In this document: positions 32,343 through 40,113 of the stretch, in pieces
Numbering within the stretch: position 1 is the first letter of the stretch
Layout of the letters: every line of letters starts with the position of its first letter
DNA from: Sulfurovum sp.
GTDB lineage: Bacteria; Campylobacterota; Campylobacteria; Campylobacterales; Sulfurovaceae
Assembly (NCBI GenBank): GCA_027071315.1
Contig: JALSUP010000181.1
Span: 1 to 53,019, forward strand
DNA length: 53,019 bases
Direction of reading: 5' to 3'
Translations under genes and position numbers: made by a program
Notes under the pieces: model-generated
What the model was told of the DNA's origin: nothing
The model's input: only the letters and a program-made list of their open reading frames with translations
The model's database searches: none

Positions 32343-34007
32343 ATGATGAAACAAATACAGACATTTTTAATGCTAATTGCCGTAACTCTCACCTTTTCTC
32401 TGCACAGTACAGCACTGGAAGCAGGAGAGATAGAGTATCAGGAACAGGCCTCCGAGATCATTTTTAATTCACTGCAGAGTGAAGAGAAGGGCAGTTTTTT
32501 ACGCAAAGCCTACAAACAGCTTCTCTTTACCCCCGTCTGGATGCATGAAAAGGGACTCTCTTCCGCAGCCAAGGAACTCTTTGACTACATTGCAGACGAT
32601 GAAACCCTTGACAGACAGGGAAAACTCTACCGTGACAGTCTTACCCTGCGTCAGATGGCAGAAAATCTCTATGCCCGCGGTGGTGACATTTATGAGAAAG
32701 TGAGCCTTGAGTTTAAAATAACCCAACTCTATAAAGGCTATACGGACTATGCCTTTTTCGGTAGTATCAACTGGGGAGCCTTTCAGGCGCGCATCTCCAA
32801 CCTGATGGTCAACGATGTCAGTACGGAGTGGGTACTGCACAGACCCGGTGTCTACCCTGTTAAGATCCTGGAACAGGCTGCTTTCGGTACGAGCCTGAAA
32901 AAGATGTTTGACGCCCTGCAGCCGACAGCATACCACTATAAAGCCTTGCAGAAAGCCCTGATCCACTACATGAAAATACGTGAAGAGGGCGGCTGGGAAC
33001 CGGTCTATCTGTCAAAGAAACTGACAGCGGGAAAACGTGACAGAGGGGTCTACTCCCTGCGCGAACGTTTACGCATGACAGGCGACTATGTAAGCTGCGG
33101 AGAAGAAGAGGAAGACCGTTATGACCACTGTCTGCAGGAGGCTGTCAAGCGTTTTCAAAAACGGCACGGACTCAAAGCAGATGGGGTCGTAGGCCCTGTC
33201 ACCGTTAAAGTACTGAATGTACCGGTACAAGAGCGTATTACCACGATCCGTCTCAATCTTGACAGGCTCAAGTGGCTGAACGAGAGAGAGGGGAACCGTC
33301 ATGTCATCGTCAATATCCCTGATTTCAAACTCTATTTTGAAGAAGACGGCAAACTGATACAGACGATGCGTGTGGTAACGGGAAAACCCAACCACCCGAC
33401 ACCTATTTTCTCCGATACGGTCGAGTACATCGTGCTGAACCCCTACTGGAACATCCCTAAGAGCATTATCCAGAAAGAGATGATCCCGAAGCTGTTACGC
33501 AACCCCAATGCCATGGCAAAACAGGGTATTGAAATACGTGCCGGCTGGGGGAAAGATGCGCCGCTTGTCAACCCTCATTCTGTCAACTGGGCGCAATACC
33601 GCTACAGCAAGACCGTACCCTACCGTTTCGCACAGGTACCGGGTTATAAAAATGCCCTGGGGAAAGTAAAATTCCTCTTCCCCAACAAGTTTTCGGTCTA
33701 CATGCACGATACCCCGTCAAAACATTTGTTCAAACGTTCAAAACGGGCATTCAGTCACGGCTGTATACGTCTTCAGAACCCAAGAGGACTGTTGAAGACC
33801 TTTTCGACCTTCAATGAAAATGTCGATTATGACAAAGCGCAAAAAACGCTTAAAGGGAAAGAGAAGACATTCCTGAAACTCAATCACAAGGTACCTATTG
33901 ATGTCGTCTATCTGACGGCATGGGTCGATTATGACGGGAAACTGCAATTTAGAGATGATGTTTATCACTATGACGAGATGCAGTTGAAATCATTTAGAAA
34001 GTGGTAA
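32343..34007 (+). CDS. Periplasmic L,D-transpeptidase (YcbB/LdtD-like)
   Basis: A 554-residue exported enzyme that forms 3-3 cross-links in peptidoglycan or attaches substrates to it. A signal peptide covers about 1-26. A helical N-terminal domain and a peptidoglycan-binding module (about 245-300, Phe-Gln-Lys-Arg-His-Gly-Leu-Lys-Ala-Asp-Gly) precede the YkuD catalytic domain (about 315-500), with Cys474 in Ser-His-Gly-Cys-Ile-Arg-Leu and the upstream catalytic His in Tyr-Met-His-Asp. The architecture and length are those of YcbB. An ATG one codon downstream is an equal start. It is probably followed in the same transcript by coaE and dapF. Confidence 0.92.
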   Translation: MMKQIQTFLMLIAVTLTFSLHSTALEAGEIEYQEQASEIIFNSLQSEEKGSFLRKAYKQLLFTPVWMHEKGLSSAAKELFDYIADDETLDRQGKLYRDSLTLRQMAENLYARGGDIYEKVSLEFKITQLYKGYTDYAFFGSINWGAFQARISNLMVNDVSTEWVLHRPGVYPVKILEQAAFGTSLKKMFDALQPTAYHYKALQKALIHYMKIREEGGWEPVYLSKKLTAGKRDRGVYSLRERLRMTGDYVSCGEEEEDRYDHCLQEAVKRFQKRHGLKADGVVGPVTVKVLNVPVQERITTIRLNLDRLKWLNEREGNRHVIVNIPDFKLYFEEDGKLIQTMRVVTGKPNHPTPIFSDTVEYIVLNPYWNIPKSIIQKEMIPKLLRNPNAMAKQGIEIRAGWGKDAPLVNPHSVNWAQYRYSKTVPYRFAQVPGYKNALGKVKFLFPNKFSVYMHDTPSKHLFKRSKRAFSHGCIRLQNPRGLLKTFSTFNENVDYDKAQKTLKGKEKTFLKLNHKVPIDVVYLTAWVDYDGKLQFRDDVYHYDEMQLKSFRKW

Positions 34008-34047
34008 ACACTATACATGCAAATATATTAAAAAAAGGAGGATCAAA

Positions 34048-34641
34048 ATGTCATTTCAATATGCCTATGCTCTAACAGGAGGGATCGCCACGGGTAAAAG
34101 TACAGTGGTCAAACGTATGGCGGAGTGCGGATTCCGTGTCATCGATGCCGACAGGATCGCACATGATGTACTTGATGAGCAGAGCGAGAAGATCGTGGCG
34201 CTTTTTGGTGAAGACTTTGTCAACAACGGTAAAGTTGACAGAAAAAAGCTTGGTTCTCTGGTCTTCTCCGACCCTGAAAAACGAAAAGAACTGGAAGCCC
34301 TGCTGCACCCTATCATTTACAGTAAAATTGCCGCTGTCTCGGACAAACTTGACAAACGTGCAGAGCCCTATCTGGTAGATATACCGCTCTTTTACGAGGG
34401 GGGACGTTATGCCATTGCCAATGTGATCGTGGTCTATGCCCGGCCGGAACAGCAGCTGGAGAGAGCCATGCAGAGAGACGGTTTAAGTCAGGATGAGGTG
34501 CAGGCGCGTATGGATGCACAGATCGACATTGATGAGAAGCGTGACAACGCCATGTATGTCATTGACAACAGCGGTACACTGGCTCAGTTAATGTCTGAAA
34601 TTGAGCGTGTCAGAGATGAGATAAGAGGAGATATGCTATGA
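34048..34641 (+). CDS. coaE: Dephospho-CoA kinase
   Basis: A 197-residue enzyme for the last step of coenzyme A synthesis. The P-loop Gly-Gly-Ile-Ala-Thr-Gly-Lys-Ser-Thr is at about 11-19, the Asp-Ala-Asp-Arg-Ile-Ala-His block near 34-40, and the Asp-Ile-Pro-Leu-Phe-Tyr-Glu region near 111-117. AGGAGG directly upstream is a strong ribosome-binding site. It overlaps dapF by four bases (ATGA). Confidence 0.95.
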   Translation: MSFQYAYALTGGIATGKSTVVKRMAECGFRVIDADRIAHDVLDEQSEKIVALFGEDFVNNGKVDRKKLGSLVFSDPEKRKELEALLHPIIYSKIAAVSDKLDKRAEPYLVDIPLFYEGGRYAIANVIVVYARPEQQLERAMQRDGLSQDEVQARMDAQIDIDEKRDNAMYVIDNSGTLAQLMSEIERVRDEIRGDML

Positions 34642-35384
34642 CAGTGACCAAGTATTCGGCCAACGGCAATGACTTTGTCATGTTCATTGCCCAGAAGCAT
34701 GAAGACCGTTCTGCCCTGGCAAAAAAACTGTGTCACAGACAAAACGGTGTGGGTGCGGACGGTCTGGTCGTACTGGTACCTCATAACGACTATGACTTCG
34801 AGTGGGAATTTTACAACTCCGACGGTTCCCATGCTGACATGTGCGGGAATGCAAGCCGGGCAGTCGCCCATTTTGCCCATGAAAAAGGTATTTCCAAAGA
34901 CGGAACAGCGGAGTTCCTCACCGGTGCCGGTGTCATCCGTGCAACCATCAACGGACTCTATGTTGTCTCCGATATGACAACACCTGACATACTCAGCCAG
35001 GACATTGAAGAAGAGGGTGAGACTTGGTGGCTCATCAACTCTGGCGTGCCCCATCTGGTAGCTGTGAGAGATGACATTGAGGAGTTCGATCTTAAAAAGG
35101 CAAGGGCTTTGCGCGAAAAGTACAATGCCAATGTCAACATTTGTAAAGTAGAAGATGGCACCATGTATGTCCGAACCTATGAACGCGGGGTAGAAGATGA
35201 AACGCTGGCCTGCGGTACGGGAATGGTCGCCTGTTTCATACGCAACCACATAGAAGGCAGGGTCAAGGAACAGGTCAAAGTACACCCCAGGAGCGGGGAT
35301 GAACTCTATGTCTCCTACGAGGCGGGTGTTTACCGTTTTGGCGGGAAAGTCACAAAAACATTTATAGCAGAAACCATAGAATAA
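34638..35384 (+). CDS. dapF: Diaminopimelate epimerase
   Basis: A 248-residue enzyme converting LL- to meso-diaminopimelate for lysine and peptidoglycan. The two catalytic Cys are in Asp-Met-Cys-Gly-Asn-Ala and Leu-Ala-Cys-Gly-Thr-Gly. The N-terminal Ala-Asn-Gly-Asn-Asp-Phe motif is intact. At 248 residues it is about 25 shorter than E. coli DapF, which is usual in Campylobacterota. Position after the transpeptidase and coaE links it to cell-wall supply. Confidence 0.95.
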   Translation: MTVTKYSANGNDFVMFIAQKHEDRSALAKKLCHRQNGVGADGLVVLVPHNDYDFEWEFYNSDGSHADMCGNASRAVAHFAHEKGISKDGTAEFLTGAGVIRATINGLYVVSDMTTPDILSQDIEEEGETWWLINSGVPHLVAVRDDIEEFDLKKARALREKYNANVNICKVEDGTMYVRTYERGVEDETLACGTGMVACFIRNHIEGRVKEQVKVHPRSGDELYVSYEAGVYRFGGKVTKTFIAETIE

Positions 35385-35397
35385 GGAAAAGAAGAAA

Positions 35398-36039
35398 ATG
35401 ATCTTAAAACAGTTTGTAGTCTTGGCAATACTGGCAGTCTCTGCCTGGTCAAGCGATTTTGACAGAGCAGTCGCCGAATATAACAAAGGCAATTTTGTGC
35501 AGGCACTCAATGCCTTTTACGTCTTGGCCAAAGAGGGAGATGCAGAAGCGCAGTACAATGTGGCACTCATCTATGCCAACGGCAAGGGTGTCAAGCAGGA
35601 CATGTCCCAGGCCATGGAGTGGTATGAAAAAGCCGCAAAGTCAGGTTCCGGAGAGGCTGCCTACAATCTGGGGGTGATCTACTACAACATGGATGAGTCA
35701 CATCCCCAGCATTATGAACGTGCCGAGCGCTGGTATGCTCTGGCGGCAGAAAAAGGTGTTGACCGTGCGGCCAATAACCTTGCCGCCATGTATCTGGAAG
35801 GGAAAGGGGTTGAGCAGAACAATATTCGGGCGCTTGAGTATTTTAAGCAGGCAGCCGAAAAAGGCAATGTCAATGCCCAGTTGAATGTGGCGCTCCTGTA
35901 TGCCTGGGGAGAGGGTGTCCCCAATGACAAAATGAAAGCCTATAAAAACTTTAAAAAAGCACTGACCTCAGGAAAAAGTGAAGCCAGTCACTACCTCGAT
36001 AAACTCTGTACAGAGAGTGCCTGGGTCTGTAAAAACTAA
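35398..36039 (+). CDS. Exported Sel1-repeat (SLR) protein
   Basis: A 213-residue protein with a signal peptide (about 1-19) followed by roughly four to five Sel1-like repeats of 36 residues (for example Ala-Gln-Tyr-Asn-Val-Ala-Leu-Ile-Tyr-Ala-Asn-Gly-Lys-Gly-Val). Two Cys at the C-terminus (Leu-Cys-Thr-Glu-Ser-Ala-Trp-Val-Cys) could form a disulphide, as in the Helicobacter cysteine-rich Hcp proteins, though the repeats here lack the regular Cys pairs. It follows dapF by 13 bases with GGAAAAG upstream. A periplasmic scaffold or cell-envelope role is the family expectation. Confidence 0.85.
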   Translation: MILKQFVVLAILAVSAWSSDFDRAVAEYNKGNFVQALNAFYVLAKEGDAEAQYNVALIYANGKGVKQDMSQAMEWYEKAAKSGSGEAAYNLGVIYYNMDESHPQHYERAERWYALAAEKGVDRAANNLAAMYLEGKGVEQNNIRALEYFKQAAEKGNVNAQLNVALLYAWGEGVPNDKMKAYKNFKKALTSGKSEASHYLDKLCTESAWVCKN

Positions 36040-36079
36040 ATTTTTAAGCCAGGAGCTCCTTTTTTAAGTATCTCTTGGT

Positions 36080-36085
36080 TATAAT
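36080..36085 (+). promoter_or_regulatory. -10 box of tRNA-Val
   Basis: TGGTTATAAT contains TATAAT, 21 bases upstream of the mature 5' end of tRNA-Val. Confidence 0.6.
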
Positions 36086-36105
36086 TCTGCCCTAACACTA
36101 CATTT

Positions 36106-36181
36106 GCTCGCTTAACTCAGTTGGTAGAGTGCCACTATGACATGGTGGAAGTCACAGGTTCAAGTCCTGTAGCGAGCACCA
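36106..36181 (+). tRNA. tRNA-Val (anticodon GAC)
   Basis: A 76-base tRNA with acceptor stem GCTCGCT/AGCGAGC, discriminator A and encoded CCA. The anticodon stem is CCACT/GGTGG (one T-G pair), with loop ATGACAT giving anticodon GAC. It has its own promoter and lies just upstream of the restriction-modification locus, a common insertion position, though no integrase is beside it. Confidence 0.93.
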
Positions 36182-36301
36182 CTCTAATTCATCACTAATT
36201 CCCATATAAACAACTTACTTTCAAACTATACTATTTATTCCCTGACTCTGCCGCACATTATACATTATTATCACATAGTTCATTTTGGATATCATTTTGG
36301 C

Positions 36302-36307
36302 TATAAT
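36302..36307 (+). promoter_or_regulatory. -10 box of the hsd locus
   Basis: TTTTGGCTATAAT contains TATAAT, 28 bases upstream of the TTG start of hsdM. Confidence 0.55.
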
Positions 36308-36334
36308 TGATACAAACAATATGAGGATACTCAC

Positions 36335-37924
36335 TTGACAGAACAAAAATTCCTGCAAGACCTGGAAAAGAAGCTGTGGACATCAGCCAATAAGCTACTG
36401 CCATCACTCGATGCGGCGGTCTATAAACATGTGGTACTGGGTATGGTATTTGTGAAGTATGTCTCTGACAGCTTTGAAACACGTCGGCAGGAGTTGATGG
36501 CTGCGTTTAAAGACCCTGAGAATGACTACTACCTTGGTGAAGACTCTGATGATTTTATAGACGAGGAGTTGGAGAACAGGGACTACTACACGGAGAAAAA
36601 TGTCTTTTGGGTACCTGCTGCGGCTCGTTGGCAGTACATTCAGGACAACATCCGTCTCTCTCTTGGTTCGGCACTTCCTCTGGGTGGTGAGTTTAAGGGT
36701 GCGGGGAAGATGCTCGATGATACGATGGAGCTGATAGAGAAAGAGAACCCCAAACTCAAACGCATCCTCAACAAGAACTATGCACAGTTGCAGATAGAAC
36801 AGAACAAGCTCGCTGATCTGCTAGACCTTATAGCGACAATTCCTTTTGAACATGAAACACTCAAAGCCAAAGATATACTTGGTCATGTGTATGAATACTT
36901 TTTAGGACAGTTTGCAGGAGCAGAAGGCAAAAAAGGCGGGCAGTTCTATACGCCGAAGTCCATCGTCAATCTCATTGTTGAGATGGTAGAGCCGTTCAAA
37001 GGCAGAGTTTATGACCCTGCTATGGGTTCTGGCGGGTTTTTCATCTCTTCCGAAAAGTTCATAGAGGAGCACAGCGGGAAGATCAAAGACATCTCTGTTT
37101 ACGGTCAGGAGTCCAACCCGACCACATGGAGACTGGCGGCGATGAACATGGCGATCCGTGGTATAGACTTCGACTTCGGGAAAGAGCCCGGTGATACTTT
37201 CACCAAAGATCAGCACCCAGACCTGAAAGCTGACTATGTGCTTGCCAATCCACCGTTCAATCAGGATGAATGGTGGGATGCAAGTCTGGAGAGTGATGCC
37301 CGGTGGAAGTACGGTACACCACCCAAAGGCAACGGAAACTATGCATGGATGCAGCACATGCTCCACCACACCAGACCCAACGGTGTTGTCGGTCTTGTGC
37401 TTGCCAACGGAAGCCTCAGTACCACGTCAGGCGGAGAGAAGGAGATACGGGAAGCCATTGTTAAAGCAGACTTGGTCGAAGCCATTGTTGCTCTACCGTC
37501 ACAGCTCTTTGCCAACACACAGATACCTGCCTGCATCTGGATACTTAACCGCAACAAGTCACAAAAAGGCAAAACTCTGTTTATTGATGCCAGAGAAGTT
37601 GGGAGCATGATAACAAAAGCACAAAAAGCTTTTGATGATGCAGATACCAAAGCATTAGCCGACACTTTCCATGCGTTTAGAAAAGGTGAAGATGTCGATG
37701 AACTTGGAGCTTATTATAGTGCGACGACTGAGGAGATCGCCAAACAGGAGTACATTCTGACTCCCGGACGCTATGTGGGTGTGGCTGAAGAGGAAGATGA
37801 CGGTGTGCCGTTTGGGGAGAAGATGGCAGTGTTGACTGCTACGCTTGGGGAACAGTTTTCAGAGTCGGCTCGATTGGAGAATGAGATTAAGAAGAACTTG
37901 TCGGGGCTTGGGTATGAAGTCTAA
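36335..37924 (+). CDS. hsdM: Type I restriction-modification system methyltransferase subunit
   Basis: A 529-residue N6-adenine methyltransferase. The start is TTG at 36335, preceded by GAGGA at spacing eight; no ATG fits. An N-terminal HsdM helical domain (about 5-150) precedes the catalytic domain, with the SAM motif Asp-Pro-Ala-Met-Gly-Ser-Gly-Gly-Phe near 225 and the catalytic Asn-Pro-Pro-Phe near 303. With HsdS it methylates host sites; with HsdR it forms the restriction complex. It overlaps hsdS by 11 bases. Confidence 0.96.
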   Translation: MTEQKFLQDLEKKLWTSANKLLPSLDAAVYKHVVLGMVFVKYVSDSFETRRQELMAAFKDPENDYYLGEDSDDFIDEELENRDYYTEKNVFWVPAAARWQYIQDNIRLSLGSALPLGGEFKGAGKMLDDTMELIEKENPKLKRILNKNYAQLQIEQNKLADLLDLIATIPFEHETLKAKDILGHVYEYFLGQFAGAEGKKGGQFYTPKSIVNLIVEMVEPFKGRVYDPAMGSGGFFISSEKFIEEHSGKIKDISVYGQESNPTTWRLAAMNMAIRGIDFDFGKEPGDTFTKDQHPDLKADYVLANPPFNQDEWWDASLESDARWKYGTPPKGNGNYAWMQHMLHHTRPNGVVGLVLANGSLSTTSGGEKEIREAIVKADLVEAIVALPSQLFANTQIPACIWILNRNKSQKGKTLFIDAREVGSMITKAQKAFDDADTKALADTFHAFRKGEDVDELGAYYSATTEEIAKQEYILTPGRYVGVAEEEDDGVPFGEKMAVLTATLGEQFSESARLENEIKKNLSGLGYEV

Positions 37925-39221
37925 ATGGGATGGTGTGAAACTTGGTGATTATTGCTCTAAAATAGGAAGTGGATCGACACCAAGAGGCGGTAGTAGTGTA
38001 TATTTAGAAACTGGAGAATATGCATTATTCAGAAGTCAAAATATATTGAATAATACCTTCAGTAGTAATGGCTTGGTATATATCGATAGTGAAGCTGCTA
38101 AAAAATTGAAAAATGTTAGCATTGAAGAAGATGATGTTTTACTTAACATAACTGGGGACTCTGTAGCCAGAGTGTGTAAAGTCCCTTCTCAATATTTACC
38201 TGCTAGAGTTAATCAACATGTAGCAATTATAAGAACTAAGCAAAATGAGTTAAATTCATCATATGTAAATTACTATCTAAATTCTCAATCTATGCAAAAC
38301 TATATGTTATCAATATCTTCAGCAGGTGCAACCAGAAATGCTTTAACTAAAGTGATGATAGAAAACTTTGAAATACCAAAACCACCAATAGAAATCCAAA
38401 AGAAAATAGCCCACATCCTCTCAACCCTCGATGACAAAATCGAACTCAACCGCAAGATGAACGAGACACTCGAAGCGATGGCTCAGGCTCTGTTCAAGTC
38501 CTGGTTTGTGGACTTTGACCCTGTACATGCGAGGGCTAAAGCAGATAGTGATGCAGAGCTGGAACTTGCTGCCAAAGAGCTTGGTATATCGAAAGAGATA
38601 CTGGAGCTTTTCCCGAGTGAGTTTGTGGAGAGTGAGATGGGGATGATTCCGTCGGGCTGGGAGGTTTCAACTATAGAAGATGAGTTTAATGTAACTATGG
38701 GGCAGTCTCCATCTGGGAAGTCTTATAATGAAACTCAAAATGGTATGATTTTTTTTCAAGGAAGAAGAGACTTCGGTACTTATTTTCCAAGTGAAAGAGT
38801 ATATACCACAGAACCTAAAAGACTAGCGAAAGAAGATGACATTTTATTGAGTGTTCGTGCTCCCGTTGGTGATATTAATATAGCTATGAAAGAGTGTTGC
38901 ATAGGACGAGGTCTGTCTGCATTAAAACATAAAAGTGACTCTTTAGGTTATAGTTATCTTGTTTTGAAAAACCTTCGTGTATATTTTGATGGTTATAACA
39001 CCGAGGGTACAGTATTTGGTTCAGTTAACCAAAACACTCTCAAGTCATTAAAGATACTAAAAGATGAACAAATTATCCAAAAATTCAACAAAATAGTTGA
39101 CCCTATGTTTAAACAAATAAAGAATAATTCAGTTGAAATATTGTCATTACAAAAAACAAGAGATACACTTCTTCCGAAACTCCTCTCTGGTGAGTTGGAT
39201 GTGTCGGAGGTGGAGCTATGA
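37914..39221 (+). CDS. hsdS: Type I restriction-modification specificity subunit
   Basis: A 435-residue subunit with two target recognition domains (about 8-155 and 250-405) and two conserved helical spacers: the central one around Ile-Leu-Ser-Thr-Leu-Asp-Asp-Lys-Ile-Glu-Leu-Asn, the distal one ending Leu-Leu-Pro-Lys-Leu-Leu-Ser-Gly-Glu-Leu. The recognition domains are visibly more AT-rich (37950-38390 and 38670-39140) than the spacer and neighbouring hsdM, the usual sign of domain exchange. The ATG at 37914 overlaps hsdM; an upstream ATG at 37845 would be deep inside hsdM. A REP array begins eight bases after its stop. Confidence 0.95.
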   Translation: MKSKWDGVKLGDYCSKIGSGSTPRGGSSVYLETGEYALFRSQNILNNTFSSNGLVYIDSEAAKKLKNVSIEEDDVLLNITGDSVARVCKVPSQYLPARVNQHVAIIRTKQNELNSSYVNYYLNSQSMQNYMLSISSAGATRNALTKVMIENFEIPKPPIEIQKKIAHILSTLDDKIELNRKMNETLEAMAQALFKSWFVDFDPVHARAKADSDAELELAAKELGISKEILELFPSEFVESEMGMIPSGWEVSTIEDEFNVTMGQSPSGKSYNETQNGMIFFQGRRDFGTYFPSERVYTTEPKRLAKEDDILLSVRAPVGDINIAMKECCIGRGLSALKHKSDSLGYSYLVLKNLRVYFDGYNTEGTVFGSVNQNTLKSLKILKDEQIIQKFNKIVDPMFKQIKNNSVEILSLQKTRDTLLPKLLSGELDVSEVEL

Positions 39222-39228
39222 AAGGAGC

Positions 39229-39352
39229 AGCGGTTTTAACCGCTGAAGTGTTAGGCGGTAGTGTATGTTGCGCGACTGAAGTCGCACTTCCGAGAAGTGT
39301 TGGGGCATCGACTTTAGTCGTTGATCTGTTTTGCACGACTGAAGTCGCAGCG
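39229..39352. repeat. REP cluster upstream of the RAYT gene
   Basis: Four short palindromes at 39229-39244 (AGCGGTTTTAACCGCT), 39272-39285 (GCGACTGAAGTCGC), 39309-39320 (CGACTTTAGTCG) and 39336-39347 (CGACTGAAGTCG). The block is repeated in the same order and orientation, at about 85% identity by eye, at 39942-40070, on the other side of the RAYT gene. Confidence 0.9.
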
Positions 39353-39374
39353 CCTGTTTTTCTTCGGAGTGCTC

Positions 39375-39893
39375 ATGAATAAAAAACGTCATCTTCCACA
39401 TATCGACATGGTTGGCTACTATCAGTTTGTTACTTTCCGGACACATGACAGTATAGATGACTTTTTGAAACGCATATCAAAAGAAGATATTTCCAACTCG
39501 TTGAAGCAATATAAGGTAGATAAATATCTTGATACCTCACACAAAGGTGCTTATCTGAATGGGGAAGTAGTGCAATGGTTTAAAAGTTTTTTACTTTCAA
39601 AGGATGGAATATTGTATAATCTTGTAGCATTCAGTATTATGCCTAATCATTTGCATCTGCTTTTCAAACAAAAAGAAAATATTGCAACGACGATTAAGAT
39701 TGTCAAAGGTGCCAGTGCTTTTGAGATAAATAAAATACTCAATCGTAAAGGTACTCTGTGGGGAAAGGGATATTTTGATAAAGGCATACGAGATCAGGAA
39801 CATTTTGATGTAGTCTATAACTATATTGCACACAATGCAGAAAAAGCAAACTTGTCAGATGCAAAGGAGAGGTTTCATGGTATTTATGGCTGA
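39375..39893 (+). CDS. REP-associated tyrosine transposase (RAYT, Y1_Tnp family)
   Basis: A 172-residue HUH-type single-strand transposase related to IS200/IS605 TnpA. The metal-binding HUH motif is His-Leu-His in Met-Pro-Asn-His-Leu-His-Leu-Leu-Phe near residues 93-101, and the candidate nucleophile is a Tyr in Val-Val-Tyr-Asn-Tyr-Ile near 150. The C-terminal helix expected for REP binding is present. The ATG at 39375 gives the family-typical N-terminus (Arg-His-Leu-Pro-His). It is flanked by REP clusters that it probably recognises, and it separates hsdS from the ATPase and hsdR genes. The motifs are intact, so it may be active. Confidence 0.93.
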   Translation: MNKKRHLPHIDMVGYYQFVTFRTHDSIDDFLKRISKEDISNSLKQYKVDKYLDTSHKGAYLNGEVVQWFKSFLLSKDGILYNLVAFSIMPNHLHLLFKQKENIATTIKIVKGASAFEINKILNRKGTLWGKGYFDKGIRDQEHFDVVYNYIAHNAEKANLSDAKERFHGIYG

Positions 39894-39906
39894 TGGGTTG
39901 TTTTAC

Positions 39907-40070
39907 GCGACTGAAGTCGCATCTCCTGCAAGTGTAGGGGCAGCGGTTTTAACCGTTGAAGTGTTAGGTGGTAGTGTATGTTATGCGACTGAAGTCGTAT
40001 CTCCGAGAAGTGCTGGGGCAGCGACTTTAGTCGTTGATCTATTTTACGTGACTAAAGTCGTATCTCCGAG
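39907..40070. repeat. REP cluster downstream of the RAYT gene
   Basis: Palindromes at 39907-39920, 39942-39957, 39985-39998, 40021-40034 and about 40046-40062. From 39942 on it duplicates the upstream cluster (39229-39352). Together they frame the RAYT gene in direct repeats. Confidence 0.9.
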
Positions 40071-40113
40071 AGAATATAGTGTTGTGTAAGAAAAAACATA
40101 AAGAGGAAAACTA

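Noticed and set aside
34584-35510. 308-codon frame antisense to dapF
   Set aside because: The sense strand encodes a complete DapF with both catalytic Cys; the antisense frame runs across coaE, dapF and the Sel1-gene start.
37845-37913. Longer N-terminus of HsdS
   Set aside because: The upstream ATG lies 80 bases inside hsdM; the ATG at 37914 overlaps hsdM by 11 bases, as usual for hsdM-hsdS.
39229-40070. Possible CRISPR array
   Set aside because: The repeats are 12-16-bp palindromes of several kinds at irregular spacing, with a transposase in the middle and no cas genes.
39826-40089. 87-codon frame reading through the RAYT 3' end and the downstream REP cluster
   Set aside because: It overlaps the RAYT C-terminus out of frame; its peptide repeats mirror the palindromes.
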